A DNA stretch of 6,539 nt from Planctomycetota bacterium (GCA_021777685.1 JAJYDH010000371.1:1-6539); one strand, 5' to 3'; positions 1 through 5,946 are shown, counted from the stretch's first letter. Translations and numbers: made by a program. The notes: a model not told the origin generated them from the sequence alone.

Positions 1-273
1 GAGGAATGGCTGGACATCATCGGCCCCGAGCCCGACGTCCGGTCTTACGGGGTCGAGGAGAAGCTCTACTGGGCCTACGGCCGTGACATCTTCACCAAGG
101 GGTTCCACGTCGCCCACCCCCATTGGGGCACCTACCTCTACGGGGGCATGCACGCCCGGCCGTTCGTCCACCACACCAACGGCTCGGTCACGACCGCCAG
201 CCTGCTCGAATACGGGGCCAAGGTGAAGCGCCTGTTCCAGAGGATCGCCGCCCGGAACCGGTCCGAGCCCTGA
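1..273 (+). CDS. C-terminal fragment of an unrecognised protein
   Basis: Frame 1 is open from the window edge to a TGA at 271-273 and gives the last 90 residues of a protein whose start lies outside the window. The fragment begins EEWLDIIGPEPDVRSYGVEE. Its middle is rich in aromatic and histidine residues (FHVAHPHWGTYLYGGMHARP, then FVHHTNG), followed by a probably helical basic tail ending KVKRLFQRIAARNRSEP. Clustered His, Trp and Tyr could suit a metal or ligand site, but I do not recognise the family and assign no function. No membrane segment is visible in this part. Third positions are strongly G/C, as in the neighbouring genes, so the frame is very probably real. It converges on aguA, with 31 bp between the two stop codons. 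Confidence 0.75.
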   Translation, partial: EEWLDIIGPEPDVRSYGVEEKLYWAYGRDIFTKGFHVAHPHWGTYLYGGMHARPFVHHTNGSVTTASLLEYGAKVKRLFQRIAARNRSEP

Positions 274-289
274 GCCGATCCCCGGCGGT

Positions 290-320
290 GACGCCCCGAC
301 GGCCTCATGCCCGGGGCGTC
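290..320. terminator. GC-rich hairpin between convergent genes, possible bidirectional terminator
   Basis: The arms GACGCCCCG (290-298) and CGGGGCGTC (312-320) are perfectly complementary over 9 bp. A further 3-bp inner stem (301-303 with 309-311) closes a 5-base loop. The hairpin lies just after the stop of the left + strand gene and overlaps the last codons of aguA. That placement suits a shared terminator. No T-tract follows on either strand, so it is not a classical intrinsic terminator; it may instead protect the 3' end of a transcript. Confidence 0.4.
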
Positions 321-1399
321 CCGGGGGTGGGCTGCTGCTGGGTCATGCAGTGCAGCGTGCCCAGGCCCCAGACGAGGTCGACGGCGTGGATGCCGACGAC
401 CTCGCGGCCCGGGAAGGCCGAGGCGAGCACGGCCAGCGCCTCGCGATCGGCCGGGTCGTTGAAGGTCGGGACCAGGACCAACCCGTTGGCGATGTAGAAG
501 TTGGCGTAGCTCGCCGGGAGCCGGGTCCCCTCGAAGACCACCGGGCGGGGCATCGGCAACTCGACGACCCGGAGCGGCCGGCCGTTTTGGTCGGTCGCCT
601 CGCGGAGGCGCCCCAGGTTCTCGCGAAGCGGGGCGTAGTTCTCGTCCGAGGGGTCCGACTCGACGACGATCGCGACGGTCGACGGGTCGACGAACCGGGC
701 GAGGTCGTCGACGTGCCCGTGCGTGTCGTCCCCGGCGATCCCCCGGTCGAGCCAGACGACGTGGGGCGTCGCCAGGTAATCGGCCAGGACGCGCTCGACC
801 TGCGCCCGGGAGAGCCGGGGGTTGCGGGCCTGGACGTCGCTGAGGAGGCATTCCTCGGTCGTCAGGAGCGTGCCCCGGCCGTTGACGTCGATCGAGCCCC
901 CTTCGAGGACCACGCGGGCGGCCTCGCCGCCGTCGCCGGGGTCGAATGTCGGCCGGAACCGGTCGAGGCCGAGGATCTTGCCGATCGCGCGGGGGACCCG
1001 GCGGTCGAGCCGGTGGTTGTCGTACTTGGCCCAGGCGTTGAATTCCCAGTCGACCAGCGCGAGCCCTTCCGGGTCGCCATCCTTGACGACGAAGGTCGGC
1101 CCCGAGTCGCGGGTCCAGACGCGGTCGGTCTTGACCCGGTGGAAGCCGACCCGGTCGAGGTCGACCCCGGCCCGGTCGAGCCTGTCGGCCGCGTGGCGTC
1201 CCGCCTTCCGGCCGTCGACCAGGATCTCGACCCGCTCGGACCGGCTGAGCAACCGGACGATCTCGACGTAGACCCACGGGATCGGCCCGAACTTGCCGGG
1301 CCAGTCGTCGCGGTTATGAGGCCAGGCGATCCAGGTCGCCGAGTGCGGCTCCCACTCGGCGGGCATCCGGTATCCGAGCGCGGCGGGGGTGTTGGTCAT
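305..1399 (-). CDS. aguA: Agmatine deiminase (peptidyl-arginine deiminase fold)
   Basis: Predicted cytoplasmic enzyme that hydrolyses agmatine to N-carbamoylputrescine and ammonia. The 364 residues match the usual family length. Visible family motifs are PAEWEPHSATWIAWPHN at about 13-29, WTRDSGP at 95-101, LEGGSIDVNG at 165-174, GDDTHGHVDDLARF at 223-236 and GLGTLHCMTQQQP near the C-terminus. The expected catalytic set is present: Asp98, His229, Asp231 and nucleophile Cys351 (the first three aligned by motif with Asp96, His218 and Asp220 of characterised agmatine deiminases). The ATG at 1399 places the first motif 12 residues in, as is normal for the family; no strong ribosome-binding site is visible, only a distant GAGG. 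It starts 24 bp after the two-helix membrane gene and is the last gene of the cluster that also holds aguB. A related arginine-type deiminase is possible, but the aguB neighbour strongly favours agmatine. Confidence 0.95.
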   Translation of the reverse strand: MTNTPAALGYRMPAEWEPHSATWIAWPHNRDDWPGKFGPIPWVYVEIVRLLSRSERVEILVDGRKAGRHAADRLDRAGVDLDRVGFHRVKTDRVWTRDSGPTFVVKDGDPEGLALVDWEFNAWAKYDNHRLDRRVPRAIGKILGLDRFRPTFDPGDGGEAARVVLEGGSIDVNGRGTLLTTEECLLSDVQARNPRLSRAQVERVLADYLATPHVVWLDRGIAGDDTHGHVDDLARFVDPSTVAIVVESDPSDENYAPLRENLGRLREATDQNGRPLRVVELPMPRPVVFEGTRLPASYANFYIANGLVLVPTFNDPADREALAVLASAFPGREVVGIHAVDLVWGLGTLHCMTQQQPTPGTPRA

Positions 1400-1423
1400 C
1401 GAAGGTCTGGGCCTCGGACAAGG

Positions 1424-1828
1424 TCAAGCTTCGCGGGTGCCGGGGCCATCGGATGCCTCCTGTTCGGGGATGCCCGGTTGCTCGGGCATCCTGGCCCGGA
1501 TCTCCGCCCCCAACGACTTGAATGACCCGCCCGCCGTCCACCATCGGGCGAGGAAAAACGAACCCAGGATGAACAGGTTCCAGAAGGCGATCCAATAGCC
1601 GTAATAGAGACGATTATCCTTGATGTCCACCGTCTGGAGGGTGACGAGGACGGTCAGCCCGGCCGGCAGCAGGGCGAGGGCGAAGCTCAGCGCGAGCTGC
1701 CCGGGAGGCCCTCCTTCGAATTCCTTCAACTCCGCCTCGGAGATCTCGTAGACCTTGAGCTCTTTGAGCGAGGCGACGCGGACGATCGGTAATGCGGGGC
1801 GATGATCGCCCGATTTGCGCGTCGGCAT
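1424..1828 (-). CDS. Small two-helix membrane protein of unknown function
   Basis: 134 residues. The N-terminal soluble part (1-44) contains LKELKVYEISEAELKEFEGG, a charged and probably helical stretch. Two hydrophobic segments follow at about 45-66 (LALSFALALLPAGLTVLVTL) and 76-95 (YYGYWIAFWNLFILGSFFLA), joined by the short loop TVDIKDNR. The tail is polar and Pro/Glu-rich. Basic residues flank both ends, which suggests both termini are cytoplasmic. The ATG at 1828 lies only 3 nt after the stop of the DUF1883 gene (TGACCAATG), so translational coupling is likely. I recall similar short proteins with a YE-(I/V)-S/T-E-x-EL motif followed by a helix pair in other bacteria, but know no assigned function. 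The immediate partner is the DUF1883 protein; the two may act together at the membrane (inference). It is followed by aguA after 24 bp. Confidence 0.8.
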   Translation of the reverse strand: MPTRKSGDHRPALPIVRVASLKELKVYEISEAELKEFEGGPPGQLALSFALALLPAGLTVLVTLQTVDIKDNRLYYGYWIAFWNLFILGSFFLARWWTAGGSFKSLGAEIRARMPEQPGIPEQEASDGPGTREA

Positions 1829-1831
1829 TGG

Positions 1832-2110
1832 TCAGCTCGCCGTGCTCGCCCGCTGCCGGACCGCGATCCCGGCGCGGACGTGTCCCGGATAGCCGCCGAG
1901 GTCGACGACGACATTCCATCGCCCGGGATGGGGTGGTTCCAGCCGCGCCGGGGACCGTTCCGCCAGGCCGCCGTGGTATCGGAACGATTCCCCCCGACGA
2001 TAGCGGTCGTAATTGGCGGAGTCGAGGAGCATGACGTTGGCGCGGCCGTCGAGGGTGACCTCGACCACGTCATCCGTCGTCAATTCGATCTCCTGACGGA
2101 GGTGATTCAT
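1832..2110 (-). CDS. DUF1883 domain protein
   Basis: 92 residues that are almost entirely one DUF1883 domain. The family pattern is clear: VVEVTL (15-20), a conserved ANVMLLDSANYDRYRRGE at 24-41, YHGGLAERSP at 45-54, then GRWNVVVDLGGYPGHVRAGI at 63-82. This looks like a small beta-sandwich, with the WNVVVDLGGY strand as hallmark. The biochemical role of DUF1883 is not established; in some bacteria the domain occurs fused to or beside TIR domains, but no TIR gene is visible here. The ATG at 2110 is preceded by AGGA with 7 nt spacing, a fair ribosome-binding site. It lies 63 bp after aguB, and its stop is 3 nt from the start of the membrane gene, so the two form a pair inside the polyamine cluster. 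No signal peptide is seen, so it is probably cytoplasmic. Confidence 0.88.
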   Translation of the reverse strand: MNHLRQEIELTTDDVVEVTLDGRANVMLLDSANYDRYRRGESFRYHGGLAERSPARLEPPHPGRWNVVVDLGGYPGHVRAGIAVRQRASTAS

Positions 2111-2173
2111 GGGGCCATCCTATCCGGCCGCGGGGGGCCGGGTCCATGCCAGTGGGCGATTCGACGGAAAGTC

Positions 2174-3061
2174 TCAATCCGCGAACCGCCGCGTGATCGC
2201 CCCGTAGGCGTCGATCCGCCGGTCTCGGAGGAACGGCCAGTGGCGGCGGGTGTCCTCGACGAGCCCGGGGTCGCACTCGACGATCAGGACCTCTTCCTTG
2301 TCGACGGAGGCGCGGGCGATGACGCGGCCGAAGGGGTCGGCGGCGAAGGTGCCGCCCCAGAACTCGATCCCGCCGTCGGGCGGCCCTTCGTGGCCGATCC
2401 GGTTGATGGCCATGACGTAGACGCCGTTGCTGATGGCGTGGGCGCGCTGCATGGTGTGCCAGGCGTCGGCCTGGGCCTCGCCGAACTCGGCCTTCTCGGC
2501 CGGGTGCCAGCCGATGGCGGTCGGGTAGAAGAGGATCTCGGCCCCCTGGAGGGCGGTCAGGCGGGCGGCCTCGGGATACCACTGGTCCCAGCAGACCAGC
2601 GGGCCGACGGTCGCGGGCTCGGTGGCGATGGCCTGGAAGCCGAGGTCGCCGGGGGTGAAGTAGAACTTCTCGTAATAGAGCGGGTCGTCGGGGATGTGCA
2701 TCTTCCGGTAGCGGCCCTTGATCGAGCCGTCGACGTCGAAGACGACCGCCGTGTTGTGGTAGATCCCCGCCGCCCTCCGCTCGAACATCGAGCCGATGAC
2801 GGCCATCCGCGTCTCGCGGGCGACCGCCGAGAGCGCCTCGGTGGTCTCGCCGGGGATCGGCTCGGCGAGGTCGAAGAACTTGTGGTCCTCGACCTGGCAG
2901 AAGTATTGCGAGCGGAACAGCTCGGGCAGGCAGGCGACCTTCGCCCCCCGTTCGGCGGCCTCGCGGAGGAAGTCGCAGGCTCGCTTGAGGTTGTCCTCGG
3001 GGTCGGTCGAGCACCGCATCTGGACCAGGCCGACGGTGACGGGGCGGGCGGGTCGGGTCAT
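2174..3061 (-). CDS. aguB: N-carbamoylputrescine amidase (nitrilase/CN-hydrolase superfamily)
   Basis: Predicted cytoplasmic amidase that hydrolyses N-carbamoylputrescine to putrescine, CO2 and ammonia, completing the AguA step. With the ATG at 3061 it has 295 residues, a normal family length. The nitrilase catalytic triad is visible: Glu47 in CLPELFRSQYFCQ, Lys120 in GRYRKMHIPDD and Cys157 in LVCWDQWYPEAAR. FRSQYFCQ, PLYYEKFYFTPGD and CWDQWYPEAAR are typical of the AguB subgroup rather than of general nitrilases. The frame stays open upstream to a GTG at 3142, and another ATG lies at 3076, but both overlap the preceding gene and add residues before the conserved VTVGLVQM strand. The 3061 ATG lies 4 nt after the upstream stop, which suggests coupling. 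No convincing ribosome-binding site is seen for it, so the start is less certain than the function. Confidence 0.95.
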   Translation of the reverse strand: MTRPARPVTVGLVQMRCSTDPEDNLKRACDFLREAAERGAKVACLPELFRSQYFCQVEDHKFFDLAEPIPGETTEALSAVARETRMAVIGSMFERRAAGIYHNTAVVFDVDGSIKGRYRKMHIPDDPLYYEKFYFTPGDLGFQAIATEPATVGPLVCWDQWYPEAARLTALQGAEILFYPTAIGWHPAEKAEFGEAQADAWHTMQRAHAISNGVYVMAINRIGHEGPPDGGIEFWGGTFAADPFGRVIARASVDKEEVLIVECDPGLVEDTRRHWPFLRDRRIDAYGAITRRFAD

Positions 3062-3065
3062 GGCT

Positions 3066-3404
3066 TCAAAGGTCATCCAGGGGATTCGGCTTCGGTTGAC
3101 ATCGTGAAGGAGGCCGGCCGGCGAGGAATCGCTCGTCGACACCGTTGAACGCCCTCGGGACCAGGAGCAGGGCCCGGACGGCGAGGATCGTCAGGCCGAG
3201 CGAGAAGACGTGGAAGTCCGTCGTCATCGCGCAACCGCCCCGGGGGAGGGGCACGATCCATCTCAACCCGGCCGGCACGGCGACCAAGACGATGGCCAGG
3301 TCGGTCATGATCCGGCCGATCGTCCAGCGTCGAGTGGCGATGGTCCCGGCGGCCGGCAAGTCGCCGAGTTCGACCTCGGGCCGCTCCGCGAACCGGGTTC
3401 CCAT
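3066..3404 (-). CDS. Small hydrophobic protein, probable two-helix membrane protein
   Basis: 112 residues, not recognised as any family. Two hydrophobic stretches are visible: about 32-53 (IMTDLAIVLVAVPAGLRWIV) and about 64-84 (FHVFSLGLTILAVRALLLVP). A polar N-terminus precedes them and a Pro/Arg-rich tail (GRPPSRCQPKPNPLDDL) follows. The ATG at 3404 has GAGG upstream with 7 nt spacing, which supports this start; an internal ATG at 3308 is a weaker alternative. The TGA is 4 nt from the aguB ATG, so it probably leads the aguB operon and is co-translated with it. A transporter accessory or envelope protein is possible, but nothing in the sequence fixes a role. The main doubt is that short ORFs are common by chance in GC-rich DNA; the hydrophobic segments, ribosome-binding site and spacing argue that it is real. 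Confidence 0.6.
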   Translation of the reverse strand: MGTRFAERPEVELGDLPAAGTIATRRWTIGRIMTDLAIVLVAVPAGLRWIVPLPRGGCAMTTDFHVFSLGLTILAVRALLLVPRAFNGVDERFLAGRPPSRCQPKPNPLDDL

Positions 3405-3455
3405 CGGGATGCCTCGCCCTCGCCTCTGGGAGAAGTCCGAGATTGGATTCTACAA

Positions 3456-3470
3456 CGGGTCGTCAACCCG
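3456..3470 (-). terminator. Weak hairpin downstream of the Uma2 gene
   Basis: Arms CGGGT (3456-3460) and ACCCG (3466-3470) form a 5-bp stem with a 5-base loop. It lies 16 bp beyond the Uma2 stop in the direction of transcription and is followed by TTGTAGAATC, which is only slightly T-rich. It may weakly separate the Uma2 gene from the agu cluster. The stem is short enough to occur by chance. Confidence 0.2.
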
Positions 3471-3485
3471 GGCGAGGAGGCCGGT

Positions 3486-4145
3486 TCAAACGGGCTCGGG
3501 GAGGGCCCGGGCCCATCGGTCGAGCCAGTCGAGCCAGTCGATGTCGTCGGGCTCTTGCCCGCGGGCTTCGAGTGCCTGAAGGACGAGCGTCGGTGTCAGT
3601 CGAGGGAGGCTCACGCTCCGGCCGATCTCCTCGTAATGATCTCCGTCGAGCCTTCCGAACCAGAGGGCCTGCTCGTTCACGTCGAATCGCCAGACTTCCG
3701 GCACGCCGATCCGGACATAGGCCGGCAGGGCGGCCTGGGAGTGGCCCGAGTTGTCCACCTCGAGAGCCAGGGTGGGCGGGGGGTCGATCGACAGGTCAAG
3801 TTCCGTCTTGCCTCGAACCCTGGCCACGACGTCGCCGAGGTAGAATCCCTCGTCGGGTTCCTTGCCCGCGCCCGGGAGCGGGCCCCGACCTTCCTTGCGG
3901 AGTGTCGTCGTCCCCACGGCCAGGAACCGGATTCGGTAGGCCCGGGCGACCGACATCACGACGATCATGATCCCCCGAGAGTCGATGTCGTGGACGAGAT
4001 GAGGTGACACGATCGTCAGATCCCCGTCGAGATAGGTCATCCGGAGATGGTCGTTGGCCGGGTCGTCGCGGAGCTTGCAATAGGTGGCCCAGTCGACGTT
4101 GCGCAAGGTCTCACCGGCGGAGATGGTCGATCGTGCGGTCGCCAT
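3486..4145 (-). CDS. Uma2 family protein (DUF820, PD-(D/E)XK nuclease fold)
   Basis: 219 residues, a normal length for the Uma2 family, whose members have a restriction-endonuclease-like fold; they are abundant in cyanobacteria and planctomycetes and their role is poorly known. The family order is visible: MTYLDGDLTIVSPHLVHD at about 36-53, EPDEGFYLG at 96-104, LALEVDNSGHS at 126-136 and YVRIGVPEVWRFD at 143-155. Asp98 and Glu129 are the likely acidic metal ligands. The usual later Lys is not obvious: the segment after Glu129 reads VDNSGHSQAALPAY, a variant I recall in a planctomycete/cyanobacterial subgroup, so catalytic activity is uncertain. The ATG at 4145 has a strong ribosome-binding site (AGGAG, 7 nt spacing). 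It is divergent from ridA and lies 81 bp upstream of the agu cluster on the same strand. No partner suggests a substrate. Confidence 0.88.
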   Translation of the reverse strand: MATARSTISAGETLRNVDWATYCKLRDDPANDHLRMTYLDGDLTIVSPHLVHDIDSRGIMIVVMSVARAYRIRFLAVGTTTLRKEGRGPLPGAGKEPDEGFYLGDVVARVRGKTELDLSIDPPPTLALEVDNSGHSQAALPAYVRIGVPEVWRFDVNEQALWFGRLDGDHYEEIGRSVSLPRLTPTLVLQALEARGQEPDDIDWLDWLDRWARALPEPV

Positions 4146-4303
4146 GGCGGATCTCCTGGGCGAGAGACGGTCGGATGCCGGTCAATTTAGCACAAAGACC
4201 CGATCGCGACGACGCGACGAGGTTGATTTCGAGGGGTCCGTGGGTTAGGGTCGGGCTCGACCGGATGAGCATCCTCGAACCCCGCGAGAAGGACGACCGC
4301 GCC
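4146..4303. promoter_or_regulatory. Divergent intergenic region between the Uma2 gene and ridA
   Basis: 158 bp between two divergent start codons must hold promoters for at least one of the genes. On the + strand, TTGATT (4223-4228) and TAGGGT (4246-4251), 17 bp apart, loosely resemble a sigma-70 promoter for ridA. The AT-richest stretch, CAATTTAGCACAAAG, ends near 4197 and could belong to the Uma2 promoter on the other strand. These matches are weak, and planctomycete promoters are poorly defined. Confidence 0.3.
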
Positions 4304-4765
4304 ATGGGAGCCGAAGCCCGCCTGACCGAACTGAACCTGACGCTCCCGCCCGCCCCGAAGCCGGTCGCGACCTATGTGACTGCCGTCCGCCAGGGCGACC
4401 TGCTCTACGTCTCGGGCCACGGCCCGCTCAACCCCGACGGGAGCCTGCACCTGGGCAAGCTCGGCGCCGGGATCGGCCTGGAGGCGGGGCATGCCGCCGC
4501 GAGGCAGACCGGGCTGGCGATCCTGTCGACCGTCCGGTCGCACCTGGGCTCGCTCGACAAGGTCGCCCGGCTGGTCAAGGTCCTCGGGCTGGTCAACAGC
4601 GCGCCCGACTTCGTCGACCATCCCAAGGTCATCAACGGCTTCTCCGACCTGATGGTCGAGGTCTTCGGCGAGGCCGGCAAGGGGGCCCGGAGCGCCTTCG
4701 GCGTCGCCGCCCTCCCGGGCGGGATCGCCGTCGAGATCGAGGCGATCTTCGAGGTCAAGGATTGA
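4304..4765 (+). CDS. RidA family protein (reactive enamine/imine deaminase)
   Basis: 153 residues of the RidA/YjgF/YER057c/UK114 family; members characterised as RidA hydrolyse reactive enamine/imine intermediates such as 2-aminoacrylate, protecting PLP enzymes. Visible features are the core strand GDLLYVSGHGPLNPDG (31-46), the helix with AARQTGLAILSTVRSHLGSLDKV (65-87), LVKVLGLVNSAPDF (90-103) and the C-terminal ARSAFGVAALPGGIAVEIEAI (128-148). Arg129 and Glu144 correspond by motif and spacing to the substrate-binding Arg105 and Glu120 of E. coli RidA. It is longer than canonical RidA (about 128 residues), with extra sequence in the GSLHLGKLGAGIGLEAGH region, typical of a longer subgroup whose substrate is less certain. 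The ATG at 4304 is preferred because AAGGA lies 10 nt upstream; an in-frame ATG at 4265 lacks a site. Predicted cytoplasmic. It is divergent from the Uma2 gene and ends just before a long palindrome. Confidence 0.92.
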   Translation: MGAEARLTELNLTLPPAPKPVATYVTAVRQGDLLYVSGHGPLNPDGSLHLGKLGAGIGLEAGHAAARQTGLAILSTVRSHLGSLDKVARLVKVLGLVNSAPDFVDHPKVINGFSDLMVEVFGEAGKGARSAFGVAALPGGIAVEIEAIFEVKD

Positions 4766-4773
4766 CCATTTTC

Positions 4774-4805
4774 GATCTGAGATCTCGAATTCGAGATCTC
4801 AGATC
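4774..4805. terminator. Perfect 32-bp palindrome between convergent genes, candidate bidirectional terminator
   Basis: GATCTGAGATCTCGAA (4774-4789) is followed directly by its exact reverse complement (4790-4805). As RNA this folds into a 14-bp stem with an AAUU loop on either strand. It starts 8 bp after the ridA stop and ends 15 bp before the stop of the convergent glycosidase-like gene, an ideal place for a shared terminator. It is much more AT-rich than its surroundings. No T-tract follows on either strand, so the mechanism may not be classical intrinsic termination; RNA 3'-end protection or a protein-binding palindrome are alternatives. Confidence 0.55.
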
Positions 4806-4820
4806 TGAAGGCGAATCACC

Positions 4821-5726
4821 TCAACGAGCCGGCTCGAACGCCCGGACCTCCGGGTGCATGGTGTAGAGCCGGAGCCGGCCCCCGACCGGGACGACCACGC
4901 TGCTCGACGAGTCGCCGCCGACCAGCGGGTTGCCCGGGTACTTCTCCCAATGGATCAGGTCACGGGACCGGGCGATGTTGGTGGTCCAGTCCTTCTGCCA
5001 GGGGTCGTGCGAGTTGGCGTGGTAATACGCGTAATAGACGCCGTCGCGCTTGATGACCTGGTCGACGGCCACGGCGTACCTGTCGTAGGCGTCGGGCCCC
5101 ATCGCGAGCACGGGCTCGTCCCGGACGTTGGTCCAGACCTTGCGGTCCTTCGAGGTCGCCAGCCAGACGCCCCGGTCGCCCCGCTCGTAGAGGAGATACC
5201 ACGTCCCGTCCTCGACGAACGCCGTCGGCGTGCCATACGGACCGGGCGGGATCGGGCTGCCGTCGGCCTTGCGGACGTCGAGCGGCCCTTGCTCCTTCCA
5301 GGTGACGCGGTCGGTCGAGGTCAGCAGGTGCGCGACGTCGCGCTCCCCCTCGGCGAACATGGAATAGACGCCCTCGTGCTTGACCACGCAGACGTCCTCG
5401 ACCCAGGACGACGAGACGATCGGGTTCGACGGCCAGCGGTTCCAGGTGACGCCGTCGACCGAGACGGCATAGCCGAGGCTCCGGTTCGGCGACCGGTCGT
5501 CGTTGTACCCGGTGTACCAGAGGTGGTAGATGCCGTCCTCGAACAGGATCCAGCCGCGCTCGCGGATCTTGCGGTCCCACCCCCGCTCCAGCCCGGTCCC
5601 CCGGAAGACCGGGTTGGCGGGGATGGGCTTCCAGGAGACCAGGTCCTTCGGGAAGTCGTCGCCCAGAGCCGGGCCGGGCAGGGCGAGCAGGAGGGCGAGG
5701 CCGAGCCGTCGGATCGGGATTCGCAT
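4821..5726 (-). CDS. Secreted glycosidase-like protein, five-bladed beta-propeller (GH43/GH32-like)
   Basis: 301 residues from the ATG at 5726. The N-terminus MRIPIRRLGLALLLALPGPA, ending at LG-DD, is a typical signal peptide with cleavage near residue 22, so export is likely; the frame is open upstream to 5822 but that would bury the signal. The mature part shows the repeated blade pattern of GH43/GH32/GH130-type propellers: GWILFEDGIYHLWYTGY (58-74), SLGYAVSVDGVTWNRW (83-98), VEDVCVVKHEGVYSMFAEG (109-127), LTSTDRVTWKEQG (135-147), GTPTAFVEDGTWYLLYERG (165-183), WLATSKDRKVWTN (188-200), VIKRDGVYYAYYHA (224-237) and IARSRDLIHWEKYPGNPLVG (251-270). Candidate acidic active-site residues include Glu110, Asp111 and Glu126, but I cannot assign a catalytic set or a substrate. 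Plant, algal or microbial polysaccharide is a reasonable guess. No clear ribosome-binding site is seen. It is convergent with ridA and divergent from the glutaminase-like gene. Confidence 0.85.
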   Translation of the reverse strand: MRIPIRRLGLALLLALPGPALGDDFPKDLVSWKPIPANPVFRGTGLERGWDRKIRERGWILFEDGIYHLWYTGYNDDRSPNRSLGYAVSVDGVTWNRWPSNPIVSSSWVEDVCVVKHEGVYSMFAEGERDVAHLLTSTDRVTWKEQGPLDVRKADGSPIPPGPYGTPTAFVEDGTWYLLYERGDRGVWLATSKDRKVWTNVRDEPVLAMGPDAYDRYAVAVDQVIKRDGVYYAYYHANSHDPWQKDWTTNIARSRDLIHWEKYPGNPLVGGDSSSSVVVPVGGRLRLYTMHPEVRAFEPAR

Positions 5727-5785
5727 GGGGTGTCTCGCGAGGGAGGGTGAGTTCTCGACCCGCCGAAAGGGTAGGCCCTCGGCGA

Positions 5786-5836
5786 CGATCCGGCAAGGGG
5801 TCGCCCGAGAGGCCCCCGTCACCCCTTACCGGATCG
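5786..5836 (-). repeat. 16-bp inverted repeat with one mismatch in the leader of the propeller gene
   Basis: CGATCCGGCAAGGGGT (5786-5801) pairs with ACCCCTTACCGGATCG (5821-5836) at 15 of 16 positions, with a 19-base loop. The only mismatch is C/A on the + strand, which becomes an allowed G-U pair in a - strand transcript. The hairpin would therefore be complete in the 5' leader of the propeller gene, ending 59 bp before its ATG. It may be a leader RNA structure, an upstream terminator or attenuator, or a regulator site. Confidence 0.5.
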
Positions 5837-5946
5837 CTCCATAGATTCGTCGGAGCAAGCCTTGATGGCCGGCGTGGCCCGTCCATCGGGCGGGATCTCT
5901 CCACCGGGGCCGATCGCCGACTATCCGCCGGGGGGCGAGCCGGGTA

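Noticed and set aside
138..1525. Long frames over aguA: 138-1277 on the - strand in another frame and 350-1525 on the + strand
   Set aside because: Arg/Pro/Gly- or Asp/Val-rich shadow translations of a GC-rich gene; aguA in its own frame has all catalytic motifs.
2124..2141. 6-bp GC hairpin (CCGGCC/GGCCGG) between aguB and the DUF1883 gene
   Set aside because: Short all-G/C stem expected by chance in such DNA; no T-tract, and the gene spacing suggests read-through.
3062..3142. GTG start at 3142 or ATG at 3076 for aguB
   Set aside because: Both overlap the upstream gene and add residues before the conserved first strand; the ATG at 3061 gives the normal family length. The upstream starts are not fully excluded.
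1802..3148. 448-codon + strand frame opposite aguB and the DUF1883 gene
   Set aside because: Low-complexity Val/Asp/Gly-rich antisense shadow that spans several real genes and an intergenic gap; no domain.
3447..3452. TAGAAT on the - strand as a -10 box for the agu cluster
   Set aside because: No matching -35 element at a suitable distance; too weak to list as a promoter.
3210..4007. 265-codon + strand frame opposite the Uma2 gene and the small membrane gene
   Set aside because: Antisense shadow; the - strand frame carries the clear Uma2 motifs and a strong ribosome-binding site.
4004..4303. N-terminal extension of the ridA frame upstream of 4304
   Set aside because: Arg/Trp-rich, overlaps the start of the divergent Uma2 gene and lacks a ribosome-binding site; RidA homology begins after 4304.
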